A stretch of 64,000 nt of DNA, from positions 1 to 64,000 of the forward strand of contig CACXCB010000039.1 in assembly GCA_902766005.1 (NCBI GenBank). Reading direction: 5' to 3'. The notes under the pieces were generated by a model. It searched no databases. It saw nothing but the letters and a program-made list of their open reading frames with translations, and had not been told where the DNA came from. Shown one piece after another: positions 28,190 through 36,178 of the stretch. The position numbers and the translations under genes were made by a program. Each line of letters starts with the position of its first letter. The first letter of the stretch is position 1. Origin of the DNA: an uncultured Erysipelotrichaceae bacterium. GTDB taxonomy: Bacteria; Bacillota_I; Bacilli_A; Erysipelotrichales; Erysipelotrichaceae.

Positions 28190-29593
28190 TTACTTTTTGC
28201 CAAGCAGCAAAGCTGATCCTTTTAACAACAGAAGTTTTGCTTCCTTTTCACTCATGAATGTACCGTCTGTCGTTGAAATCAGCTGTACATCTTCATAGCC
28301 TTCTGCCTTTAATTCTTCGATAAACTTCTGCATATCCCCATATCTTTGCGGCTCCATCAGATCATGTATCGCAAATGTTCCGCCCTTCTTTAATACACGT
28401 AATGTTTCTTTCAGAAGTTTTTGTTTATTTCTGCCGGTGATGTTATGGTAAACATAATTGGATACTACCGCATCAAAGGTTTCATCTTCAAAATCCAGTT
28501 TTATGGCGTTACCATTCTGGAAAGATGTATTTTTCGCGCCTTCCGCTTCTGCATTGGCTTCACACCTCGCCTTGTTGAAAGAAGCATATTCCGGTCCCCA
28601 TGGATCAATGCCGATGACTTTTGCCTGTGGATTTCTTTTCGCCACAGCAATCGTCAATGCGCCGGATCCTGTTCCGACATCCAGGCATGTCTCTCCTTCA
28701 TTCAGATGCACATGATCTGCAATTCCTCCGATGATCTGCTTGGACAGTTTTCTTTCTCCTTCATAGGAAAATTTATCATGCGCATAAATGCACCAGGCTG
28801 TCCATGCACCGCATCCGATTGCTCCTGCAGCTAATACACCGCTCAAAGTGTTTTTTACAAGAGGTTTTAATTCTTTACCGATGACTTGTGTACAAGCTGC
28901 TCCTGCCGCCAATACGGCCGTCCCTGCTCCAAAACCATAGATCATGCCTTTTGGCACCCAGTTTTTGTAATCCGCTTTCATCTCTTTCTTCTTCCTGATG
29001 TAAAAATCACAAAATTCGCCACCTGTGCCGATGGTTTGCGTTCGCATGAATTCCAGGCCCGGAATGTTGCCGTACATGCGGTTATCGTTATCGCAATAGA
29101 TCTTGTTGATTTCAGGACATCCCAGCAATGTCAGATATTTGTGATAAGGGCAAGCCAGGACATCCATCCTGTAGGCATCTTTTTCTTTTGGATAATACCG
29201 GTTTTCAAAACCTGTTTTGTCAGAAAACATCTTCTTAGTCAAAGGATCCCATATCCGGATAAAGACATCCTTCATGCCCGGCATCTGCATCATTTTGGCA
29301 AGGCTTTCACTCTTACCTTTTGTATTATTTATTGCTGCTTCTTCCAGAATGGCATATGCTTCTTCCTGTCCGATTTCTTCTTTGAGACAAAGATAGACTG
29401 CAGCGGAAGGAAAGATAAAACCATGGGCATGAAATTTATTCCCTTCCGGGATATCCTCATATTTTTGTAAAATCTGTTCCAGTTTCAATAAAGCTTTGTG
29501 CCAGATTTCATCACTCTTCTCAGCACCGAGATGCTGTTCCATGACTTCTTTGATCCACAATTTGTTTTTCATTAATTTTTCTGCCAGTTCCAT
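28190..29593 (-). CDS. Fusion: ATC-hydrolase-like domain, membrane segment, methyltransferase
   Basis: About 467 residues in three parts. Residues ~1-190 resemble the L-2-amino-thiazoline-4-carboxylate hydrolase family: the block CPYHKYLTLLGCPEINKIYC then YGNIPGLEFMRTQTIGTGGEFCDFYI is characteristic, including the three Cys. Residues ~205-260 are two hydrophobic Ala/Gly-rich segments. Residues ~285-440 are a class I SAM methyltransferase with LDVGTGSGALTIAVAKR and VIGIDPWG. The ATG at 29593 follows AAGGAG by 9 nt. It directly follows the BAAT-like gene (overlap of 2-4 nt region), same operon. Confidence 0.8.
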   Translation of the reverse strand: MELAEKLMKNKLWIKEVMEQHLGAEKSDEIWHKALLKLEQILQKYEDIPEGNKFHAHGFIFPSAAVYLCLKEEIGQEEAYAILEEAAINNTKGKSESLAKMMQMPGMKDVFIRIWDPLTKKMFSDKTGFENRYYPKEKDAYRMDVLACPYHKYLTLLGCPEINKIYCDNDNRMYGNIPGLEFMRTQTIGTGGEFCDFYIRKKKEMKADYKNWVPKGMIYGFGAGTAVLAAGAACTQVIGKELKPLVKNTLSGVLAAGAIGCGAWTAWCIYAHDKFSYEGERKLSKQIIGGIADHVHLNEGETCLDVGTGSGALTIAVAKRNPQAKVIGIDPWGPEYASFNKARCEANAEAEGAKNTSFQNGNAIKLDFEDETFDAVVSNYVYHNITGRNKQKLLKETLRVLKKGGTFAIHDLMEPQRYGDMQKFIEELKAEGYEDVQLISTTDGTFMSEKEAKLLLLKGSALLLGKK

Positions 29594-29595
29594 AT

Positions 29596-30516
29596 TTACC
29601 ACTCCTTGATTGTTTTTGTCATTTTTTCATCGATATCAATGCGTGTCTTTTCACACTCCTTCGGATATCGCTTCGCATCTTTGAACATGAAACCGATCAA
29701 TGTATTCAATCCGAAAGGAAGAATCTTTTTCAGAAGAGATTGCGGGAAGACAAAATGTGTTCCATGTAAATACAGTAATGATTCCCATGTACAGTTGTGC
29801 GGAAGAGATCTGAGCCTTTCTTCCATTCTTTCAATATATCTGCATGTATCCCAGAGGACATCATCTTTTGCTCCGATAAACAGGATCTTCCCCTGAATTC
29901 TTTCCACCTTGATCTTTTCTCCTTCACGCAAAGGATGCCTTCTTTCGGATTCGTCAAACATATTGATTGAAGAAATAAAGTTACCGCTGTTTTTGGTTTC
30001 TTCCTGTATCTTTTGCCAGTATTCCGGATGCCGGTATGCATAAGGAAGATACGGTAATGGTTCTCCCATCCATGTTACGGTGGATTCTCCATCTCCCGGC
30101 CTTTCGTGCATGCCGTCCTTCCCATCCTGATAAAAACCTTCCATGACAAAATCACATGGTGACATGGCAATGGTCAGTGTGATATCCGGATAATAAGATG
30201 CTGCCACCAGTGCCAGCATGCCGGTTGTCGAAGCACCGCAAATACCGATTTTTTCAATTCCCTTTTCATGCAGAAAGGCAATGGCTTTTCCAATGCGCTC
30301 CAATGGATAGTTGTGATGTCCGTAGTCTTTTTTATCCGCTGACATGGTCATCACATGGCACCCTCTCTCAATCATCCATTTCGCTGCTGTTACCGCAAGA
30401 AGATCTGTGGAAGAATCTCCGATCATGGCGATCATTGCCTTCCTGCTGTTTAGAGGTCCTTGGAAAAACGCTCCGCAAAAGCCGTCTTTTTCTATTGTAA
30501 ATATTTGTTTTTTCAT
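29596..30516 (-). CDS. Alpha/beta-hydrolase, BAAT/acyl-CoA thioesterase-like
   Basis: The 306-residue protein follows the C-terminal domain of bile acid-CoA:amino acid N-acyltransferase and related acyl-CoA thioesterases: GICGASTTGMLALVAASYYPDITLTIAMSP near residue 100, an acid in FIGAKDDVLWDT and a His in LHGTHFVFPQ. The nucleophile motif is GxSTT, not GxSxG. It heads an operon with the fusion methyltransferase and sits just downstream of the second GTTAG operator. Confidence 0.78.
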   Translation of the reverse strand: MKKQIFTIEKDGFCGAFFQGPLNSRKAMIAMIGDSSTDLLAVTAAKWMIERGCHVMTMSADKKDYGHHNYPLERIGKAIAFLHEKGIEKIGICGASTTGMLALVAASYYPDITLTIAMSPCDFVMEGFYQDGKDGMHERPGDGESTVTWMGEPLPYLPYAYRHPEYWQKIQEETKNSGNFISSINMFDESERRHPLREGEKIKVERIQGKILFIGAKDDVLWDTCRYIERMEERLRSLPHNCTWESLLYLHGTHFVFPQSLLKKILPFGLNTLIGFMFKDAKRYPKECEKTRIDIDEKMTKTIKEW

Positions 30517-30529
30517 ACATTCTCCAATC

Positions 30530-30545
30530 GTTAGATAAAACTAAC
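30530..30545. promoter_or_regulatory. GTTAG-N6-CTAAC operator (copy 2)
   Basis: GTTAGATAAAACTAAC on the plus strand, 13 bp upstream of the BAAT-like start codon, with a -10 TATAAG (30545-30550) abutting it. Near-identical to the copy at 25926-25941 in sequence and in its position just after the -10. Confidence 0.6.
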
Positions 30546-30613
30546 TTATATCTGTTATTATTCTACTTCTTTTTTCTGCAGATAAAAAGAGAAACCGATA
30601 TAATATTGTTGTT

Positions 30614-31381
30614 ATGAAATACTTCTTTTTTGATATAGATGGCACATTAACAAACATACATACCGGCAAGGTCGTTCCCAGTGCAGTCGAAACCATCCGC
30701 CAATTGCAGAAAAACGGTTATTTTGTTGCGATTGCTACAGGAAGAGCACATTACAAATCCCTTGCCATTGCTGAAGAAGCCGGCATCCATAACCTGGTCA
30801 CGAATGGCGGTGCAGCTTTAACGATTGATGATCAGATGGTATGCAACATTCCTTTGGATAAGGAAAAAGCTCTGAGGATTATACACGAAGCTGAAGAAAA
30901 AGGATTCGGTGTACTGGTTGCTTTTGAAGACAGCATCAAGGTCTTCATGAAAAATCATCTCTTTATTGATCAGGTCGGGGAAAGAAAAGAACCGACGGAA
31001 TATATTTACAAACCTGACATGAATTATGAAGATCTTGAAAACATCTACAAGATCTATATCTCCGTTTCTACAGAACAAGAATATAAACTTGTTCACAGAG
31101 ATCTTTTAACCAATCTTCGTTTCATTCCCGATTATCTGACTTATCAGCATGATCAGAAAGATAAAGGCATACGTGACATGATGGATTATCTCCATGCCGA
31201 TTATAAGGATGTTGTGGTATTCGGTGATGCAGAAAATGACATAGTCATGTTTCAAAAAGAATGGACCTGTATTGCCATGGGAAACGGTTATCCGCCCCTT
31301 TTACAAATAGCAGATTATGTGACAGATGCCGCTGAAGATGACGGCATCTTGAATGCATGCAGACACTTCAAGTGGATATAG
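30614..31381 (+). CDS. HAD-IIB (Cof-type) phosphatase
   Basis: The 255-residue protein has FFDIDGTLTN (motif I, residues 5-14), IATGRAHY (II), a Lys region before residue ~180 and VVFGDAENDIVMFQKE (IV), the Cof/YidA arrangement with a C2 cap. These enzymes dephosphorylate sugar phosphates or flavin/vitamin intermediates. Its promoter, transcribed away from the BAAT-like operon, starts near 30600. The gene runs alone up to the pgi promoter region. Confidence 0.9.
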   Translation: MKYFFFDIDGTLTNIHTGKVVPSAVETIRQLQKNGYFVAIATGRAHYKSLAIAEEAGIHNLVTNGGAALTIDDQMVCNIPLDKEKALRIIHEAEEKGFGVLVAFEDSIKVFMKNHLFIDQVGERKEPTEYIYKPDMNYEDLENIYKIYISVSTEQEYKLVHRDLLTNLRFIPDYLTYQHDQKDKGIRDMMDYLHADYKDVVVFGDAENDIVMFQKEWTCIAMGNGYPPLLQIADYVTDAAEDDGILNACRHFKWI

Positions 31382-31473
31382 AGAAAAAAATATGGATCTT
31401 CTAATGAAAAACTAACAGGAATGATCAAATCTGTGTCATAATAATAGAAGAAAAAACAGGAGGAAATTTTAAA

Positions 31474-33054
31474 ATGATCAATTGGAAAAACCTTGATGAG
31501 CTGGAAGCTTACAAGGAATTAGAAGCAGATCCGAAGGTATGCCTGCCGGAAGTCATGGCAGGAGAAAACGGTGCTGAGCGTGTTAAGAAATATTGTGCAC
31601 CTATGGCAGAAGGCCTCGCTTTCAACTATGCTGCAAAAGCTGTAGACGACAAGATCCTGGACTCCTTAAAGAAGCTGGCAGAAGAAGCACAACTCTTGGA
31701 GAAATTCGAAGAGCTCTATAATGGTGCAGTTGTCAACACAGGCGAAAAGCGTCTCGTATTGCATCAGTTGTGCAGAGGACAGCTTGGCAAAGATGTCATT
31801 GCTGATGGTGTAAATAAGCGTGAATTCTATGTCAAGCAGCAGGAAAGAATTGCTGCCTTTGCAAAGAAAGTTCACGATGGCGAAATCACAAATGCAGACG
31901 GTGAAAAATTCACAACTGTTGTACAGATCGGTATCGGCGGATCCGACTTAGGTCCTCGTGCAATCTACATCGCACTTGAAAACTGGGCAAGAAAGAACAA
32001 CACACTGAAGATGGAAGCTAAATTCATCTCCAACGTTGACCCTGATGATGCAGCAGCTGTATTGAACTCCATCGATGTCAAACATTCTCTGTTTGTATTA
32101 GTATCCAAATCCGGAACAACTCTTGAGACATTGACAAATGAAGCATTTGTCAAGAATGCTTTGACGGAAGCAGGCCTTGATCCGGCAAAACACATGGTTG
32201 CTGTCACAAGTGAAACATCACCTCTTGCAAAGAACGAAGGTTATCTTGATGCATTCTATATGGATGATTACATCGGCGGACGTTACTCTTCCTCTTCTGC
32301 AGTAGGCTGCGGTGTATTGTCTCTTGCTTTCGGTCCGGAAGTATTTGCACAGTTCCTCGATGGTGCTGCTGCTACTGATAAGCTCTCTACAGAAAAAGAC
32401 ATCCTCAAGAATCCTGCATTGCTGGATGCATTGATCGGTGTTTATGAGAGAAATGTTCTCGGTTTTGAAAACACAGCAGTTCTTCCATACTCCCAGGCAT
32501 TGAGCCGCTTCCCTGCACATTTACAGCAGCTCGATATGGAATCCAATGGTAAATCCGTTAACCGTTTCGGAGAGCCTGTTGATTATCCTACAGGACCGAT
32601 CATCTTCGGTGAACCGGGCACAAACGGACAGCACTCCTTCTATCAGTTACTGCATCAGGGTAAGACAATCATCCCTCTGCAGTTCATCGGCTACAGAAAC
32701 TCCCAGATCGGCACAGACGTAGTCATCGAAGGAAGCACATCCCAGCAGAAACTCTGCGCTAACGTAGCTGCACAGATCGTTGCCTTTGCATGCGGCAAAG
32801 AAGATGAAAACCTCAATAAGAAGTTCGATGGCGGACGTCCATCCTCCATCATCATCGGCGACCAGCTGACACCTGCTTCTCTTGGTGCATTGTTAGCTCA
32901 CTTCGAAAACAAAGTTATGTTCCAGGGCTTTGCATGGAATGTTAACAGCTTCGACCAGGAAGGCGTACAGCTCGGCAAGGTTCTCGCTAAGAAAGTTCTT
33001 GCACACCAGACAGATGGTGCATTGGCTGTCTACAGCGATCTTCTGAATATCTAA
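31474..33054 (+). CDS. pgi: Glucose-6-phosphate isomerase
   Basis: The 526-residue protein carries the PGI signatures VSKSGTTLET (~residue 212) and the long QLDMESNGKSVNR / GEPGTNGQHSFYQLLHQG block (~345-390) with the catalytic Glu and His. It interconverts glucose-6-phosphate and fructose-6-phosphate in glycolysis. An AGGAGGAAATTTTAAA spacing before the ATG gives strong translation. It is longer than the ~450-residue PGI of many Firmicutes, but no extra domain is evident. It stands alone and ends at an intrinsic terminator. Confidence 0.96.
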   Translation: MINWKNLDELEAYKELEADPKVCLPEVMAGENGAERVKKYCAPMAEGLAFNYAAKAVDDKILDSLKKLAEEAQLLEKFEELYNGAVVNTGEKRLVLHQLCRGQLGKDVIADGVNKREFYVKQQERIAAFAKKVHDGEITNADGEKFTTVVQIGIGGSDLGPRAIYIALENWARKNNTLKMEAKFISNVDPDDAAAVLNSIDVKHSLFVLVSKSGTTLETLTNEAFVKNALTEAGLDPAKHMVAVTSETSPLAKNEGYLDAFYMDDYIGGRYSSSSAVGCGVLSLAFGPEVFAQFLDGAAATDKLSTEKDILKNPALLDALIGVYERNVLGFENTAVLPYSQALSRFPAHLQQLDMESNGKSVNRFGEPVDYPTGPIIFGEPGTNGQHSFYQLLHQGKTIIPLQFIGYRNSQIGTDVVIEGSTSQQKLCANVAAQIVAFACGKEDENLNKKFDGGRPSSIIIGDQLTPASLGALLAHFENKVMFQGFAWNVNSFDQEGVQLGKVLAKKVLAHQTDGALAVYSDLLNI

Positions 33055-33061
33055 GCTTTGC

Positions 33062-33088
33062 AAGGAATGCTTCGGCATTCCTTTTTTT
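33062..33088 (+). terminator. Terminator of pgi
   Basis: GGAATGC pairs with GCATTCC around TTCG, followed by eight T. The UUCG tetraloop is a strong terminator feature. Confidence 0.9.
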
Positions 33089-33105
33089 CATGGTAGAATA
33101 GTGGC

Positions 33106-33840
33106 ATGATAAACAAGAAATCAGAAATACGATTATACAAGATGGAATATGTCGACGGCAGACAAGTACGCATCTATGAAAACGGAGGTGTCATGCAGTC
33201 GGCACAATACATCGAAAAAGGACATCATTTTGAGCTTGTCTTTGACTACATGAAGAAATTCAACATCATCTTTGATTTAAAGAAGGATATTAACGATATT
33301 CTGATGATCGGCGGTGCGGGTTATTCTTATCCCAAATATGTCATCAGCCACTATCCGGATGTTTCCATGGATGTCGTGGATATTGATCCTTCCTCCTATG
33401 AAAATGCAAAGGAATTCTTTTATGTTGATGAACTGATCTATGAATATCATCTGCATGAGAATCATCGCCTGAATCCATATACTGATGACGGAAAACACTT
33501 CCTTGAAGTAACAGATAAAAAATATGATGTGATCATCAATGATGCATTTACAGGCATTGATCCTGCAGCGGACATGCTGGAAAGAGGAACGGTAAAGCTC
33601 ATTCAGGATCATCTGAAGGAAAACGGAATTTATATGGCCAACCTTCCCGGCTACAACCGCCTAAAAAAATCCGTCACTTTGCGCAATGCGATAAAACAGA
33701 TGAAATCTGTTTTCAAATATGTTTATCTTCTGCGCATCGAAAGCAAGCTCACTGGCAGCTATATGTGCAACTATGTGGTAATTGCAACCGATCATTCCTA
33801 TGAGATTGATGATACAATCGAATACACAGAATTTCTGTAA
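33106..33840 (+). CDS. Spermidine synthase-like methyltransferase-fold protein
   Basis: The 244-residue protein has the polyamine-synthase pattern: QYIEKGHHFELVFDYMKKF, ILMIGGAGYSYPKYV (nucleotide-type glycine loop, ~65-80), MDVVDIDPSS and the acidic FTGIDPAADMLERG segment. These proteins transfer aminopropyl groups from decarboxylated SAM, but many of the single-domain forms are not proven spermidine synthases; no speD or speB partner is nearby. It starts soon after the pgi terminator. Confidence 0.78.
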   Translation: MINKKSEIRLYKMEYVDGRQVRIYENGGVMQSAQYIEKGHHFELVFDYMKKFNIIFDLKKDINDILMIGGAGYSYPKYVISHYPDVSMDVVDIDPSSYENAKEFFYVDELIYEYHLHENHRLNPYTDDGKHFLEVTDKKYDVIINDAFTGIDPAADMLERGTVKLIQDHLKENGIYMANLPGYNRLKKSVTLRNAIKQMKSVFKYVYLLRIESKLTGSYMCNYVVIATDHSYEIDDTIEYTEFL

Positions 33841-33861
33841 TACAAATTGGGGGTTTTGAAT

Positions 33862-34479
33862 ATGACAGAAAAAGAAAAAATGCTGGCTGGGAAATTATAT
33901 TCCGCTGCCGATCCGGAACTCGGAAGCCTTCTTTTAAAGGCAAGAAAACTGGCAAGAAAATACAATCAGATTGATGAAGATCAGCCTGAAGAGCAGCAGA
34001 AGGTATTGCAATCACTGCTTGCCAATTCAGAGAATATCCCTGCCATGCAGGCACCGATCTCTTTTGACTATGGCTGTAATACATACTTCGGAAAAAACTG
34101 CAGCACGAATTTTAATTTCACATGTCTGGATGTCTGCCCGGTACATATCGGTGATGATGTCCTGTTCGGTCCGAATGTAACCCTGGCAACACCGATGCAT
34201 CCACTGCTTCCGGAAGAAAGAAATGTGCATGTCAGAGAAGACGGAAGCTGGTATATGCTGGAATATGCCAAACCGATTACCATTGAAAACAGCTGCTGGA
34301 TTGCGGCTAATGTTGTGGTATGCGGAGGTGTTACAATCGGCGAAGGATCAGTCATCGGTGCAGGAAGCGTTGTAACAAGAGACATACCGCCACACAGCCT
34401 GGCTGCAGGGAATCCATGCCGTGTCATCCGCCAGTTAAACGAAAATGACAAGCTGCCTTCAGCTTTGCATTTAAAATAA
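33862..34479 (+). CDS. Maltose/galactoside O-acetyltransferase-like enzyme
   Basis: About 205 residues. It opens with the Maac domain (KMLAGKLYSAADPEL) and has the left-handed parallel beta-helix of hexapeptide acetyltransferases: repeated triplets such as ITIENSCWIAANVVVCGGV and IGEGSVIGAGSVV, with the acceptor/CoA-site His in ATPMHPLLPEER. It would acetylate sugars using acetyl-CoA. The ATG at 33862 is chosen over the TTG at 33847 because GGGGG precedes it at good spacing. Confidence 0.9.
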   Translation: MTEKEKMLAGKLYSAADPELGSLLLKARKLARKYNQIDEDQPEEQQKVLQSLLANSENIPAMQAPISFDYGCNTYFGKNCSTNFNFTCLDVCPVHIGDDVLFGPNVTLATPMHPLLPEERNVHVREDGSWYMLEYAKPITIENSCWIAANVVVCGGVTIGEGSVIGAGSVVTRDIPPHSLAAGNPCRVIRQLNENDKLPSALHLK

Positions 34480-34502
34480 AAGTAACTCACATAATAAGAA
34501 AA

Positions 34503-34547
34503 AGACACAGGCTCAATAACCCTGATTCGGGCTGAGAACCTGTGTCT
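34503..34547. terminator. Bidirectional hairpin between acetyltransferase and agrD
   Basis: AGACACAGG pairs with CCTGTGTCT, with a second inner stem (CTCA/TGAG and CCTG/CGGG) inside. It has A/T on both flanks and stops the acetyltransferase gene and the convergent agrBD operon. Confidence 0.75.
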
Positions 34548-34650
34548 CTTATTAAATACTCAAACTGTCATACTTTGGTACTTGACATCGGGATCAGTTT
34601 ATTGAAGAAAACATCCTTTTTCTTATATAACTTTTTCCGTTAATCAGTCT

Positions 34651-34794
34651 TCATTCTGTTGATTTATATAGTTTCAATCCTTTAACAGCTTCAGGCATCT
34701 TTTCTTGATATGAATATTTTGAAGATGGACGATTGGCTGTCTCTTTAGCTGATTTAACGCAGATTTTCACTACTGTTCGAAATAATACATTCAT
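34651..34794 (-). CDS. agrD: AgrD-like autoinducer peptide precursor (47 aa, Ser core)
   Basis: A 47-residue ORF overlaps the end of agrB by 41 nt and has AAAGGAG 9 nt upstream, inside agrB, so it is translated from the same mRNA. It has the AgrD layout: an amphipathic N-terminus with charged ends (residues 1-20, VVKICVKSAKE), a small core around NRPSSKYSY (21-29) and a C-terminal recognition tail QEKMPEAVKGLK with the expected acidic residues and Pro. There is no Cys in the core, the normal thiolactone residue; Ser24/Ser25 would give a serine lactone, as in S. intermedius AIP and E. faecalis GBAP. It is too short for most gene finders. Confidence 0.7.
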   Translation of the reverse strand: MNVLFRTVVKICVKSAKETANRPSSKYSYQEKMPEAVKGLKLYKSTE

Positions 34795-35353
34795 TTTTCA
34801 GCACTCCTTTCCTAATTCGGTACTTTTGAAACATGCAAAGAACCATTAACCATGCCATTGCCATAAGAATCATACCCTTAGGGATTTGAGATCTAATGAT
34901 CTGTAAAAATAAATATAAAACCAATAGCAACGTGAGCCTGATTTTTGCATATATACTATAAAGACCTATTTCTTTAGCATTCAAAATCTGATTCTCATTT
35001 TGAACCGGGGAAACAACAAATAGATACATGAATGGAATCGTAATCCAACAATAATGTAAATTTGATACATATTTTTCAGCCAAACAGCTCAATATGACCA
35101 TGAAGATTGTAACCAATCCACACTGGATAAGTGTTTTGCAATGATATCCTCCACAATAAGATCTTAAAAATGTAAAACTGCAAATAAACACAACACCTTC
35201 TTGCAACTTGTGGAGGCATGCACACAAGAACAAAATAATCAGGGTTTCTAGCCAAAATGCAATTTCAACTTTTAAGCCATACAGAACGATATTAAAATCA
35301 ATTTGAAGTTCAGTAGAAGCATTGTGCAGTTTATCAACAAACCATTGCATCAT
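34754..35353 (-). CDS. agrB: AgrB-type autoinducer-processing membrane protease
   Basis: The 199-residue protein is membrane-embedded with about four to six helices. The AgrB catalytic pair is plain: the segment RSYCGGYHCKT has the cytoplasmic His/Cys (GGxHxKT preceded by a Cys) that cut AgrD at its C-terminus and form the ring. AAGGAG lies 11 nt before the ATG-ATG start. The -10 TATCAT (35378-35383) and -35 TTGCAT (35400-35405) sit upstream with a 16-bp spacer, and a direct repeat pair (35413-35445) lies beyond. The downstream agrD overlaps its end. Confidence 0.85.
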   Translation of the reverse strand: MMQWFVDKLHNASTELQIDFNIVLYGLKVEIAFWLETLIILFLCACLHKLQEGVVFICSFTFLRSYCGGYHCKTLIQCGLVTIFMVILSCLAEKYVSNLHYCWITIPFMYLFVVSPVQNENQILNAKEIGLYSIYAKIRLTLLLVLYLFLQIIRSQIPKGMILMAMAWLMVLCMFQKYRIRKGVLKNECIISNSSENLR

Positions 35354-35377
35354 CTATTTCGTATCTCCTTGAGTAAT

Positions 35378-35405
35378 ATGATAGGCATCTAAGAAACAAA
35401 TGCAA
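35378..35405 (-). promoter_or_regulatory. Promoter of agrBD
   Basis: On the minus strand TTGCAT (-35, 35400-35405), a 16-bp spacer and TATCAT (-10, 35378-35383), 24 nt before the agrB start. Only a weak -35, which suits a promoter needing an activator at the direct repeats just upstream. Confidence 0.55.
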
Positions 35406-35412
35406 TAGGAGT

Positions 35413-35445
35413 GGGACATTTGGTAGGCTTTTGGGATATTTGGTA
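35413..35445. repeat. Direct repeat pair upstream of agrBD
   Basis: GGGACATTTGGTA (35413-35425) and GGGATATTTGGTA (35433-35445) are 12/13 identical with a 20-bp period, between agrB and the divergent response regulator gene. On the minus strand they read TACCAAATRTCCC and lie 8 bp upstream of the agrBD -35. They share an ATCCC core with the repeats at 38592-38626. Two-turn spacing suits LytTR dimers. Confidence 0.6.
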
Positions 35446-35479
35446 AGATTTCCACACAAAAAAGAGGTATTATAGTTTT

Positions 35480-36178
35480 ATGAATATAGCCATATTGGAT
35501 GATGATATTATATTTCTTAATCTGTTTAAAAAACAATTATCTGCCTATTTGGATAATGATGTTCCATTAACATATACCAAACCAGAGAATCTTTTGACAG
35601 CCTTAAAAAACAGAGAATTTGATGTTATTTTTTTAGATATTGAAATGCCGGAAACTGACGGTTTGACAATAGCAAGACAATTATATCAGGATAATTGTCA
35701 TTCCATGATTGTTTTTATTACCAATCGCTCGGAATTAGTATATAAAGCTTTTGGATTAAACATTATTGGTTTTATTGTAAAATCAGAGATGAATGATCAA
35801 TTACCTCATGTAATGGATAAAATAAATACAGAATTACAGTCTATGCATTATATAACTGTTGAAACTAGAGAAAAAAGCAACCAGAAAATTCAAATATCTA
35901 ATATCTTATTTGGAGAAATTGTGACTAGAAAAGTCTTTCTTTATTTGTTGAACGGCAAAAGAATTGAACTAAAAACCAGAATTATTGGAGAAATTTACCA
36001 ATTGTTGCCTGAAAAACAATTCATTTTCTGTAACCGTTCCTGTTTTGTCAACATTAAAATGGTAGAAAGAATTACTGATTATCATTTATTTTTAAAAAAT
36101 CAAACAGATCCAATAGACATCAGCTCAGCGAGAAGAAAGGATATTAAAAATGCTTATTTTAATGAAAGATTTTTATAA
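35480..36178 (+). CDS. LytTR-type response regulator (AgrA-like)
   Basis: The 232-residue protein has a receiver domain (acidic DDD at 7-9, phospho-acceptor Asp53 in FLDIEMP, Lys in FIVKSE near residue 102) and a C-terminal LytTR DNA-binding domain (~135-232, with FCNRSCFVNIKMVERI). LytTR regulators bind 9-bp direct repeats about two helix turns apart. It is divergent from agrBD, and its putative promoter lies within the same intergenic DNA as the 35413-35445 repeats. The -10 candidate TATTAT is close to the start; the ribosome site AAAGAGG is 12 nt away. Confidence 0.88.
   Translation: MNIAILDDDIIFLNLFKKQLSAYLDNDVPLTYTKPENLLTALKNREFDVIFLDIEMPETDGLTIARQLYQDNCHSMIVFITNRSELVYKAFGLNIIGFIVKSEMNDQLPHVMDKINTELQSMHYITVETREKSNQKIQISNILFGEIVTRKVFLYLLNGKRIELKTRIIGEIYQLLPEKQFIFCNRSCFVNIKMVERITDYHLFLKNQTDPIDISSARRKDIKNAYFNERFL

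Noticed and set aside
35354-35536. 60-codon minus-strand frame between agrB and the response regulator
   Set aside because: It covers the agrBD promoter and repeats and overlaps the divergent regulator gene; no ribosome site.
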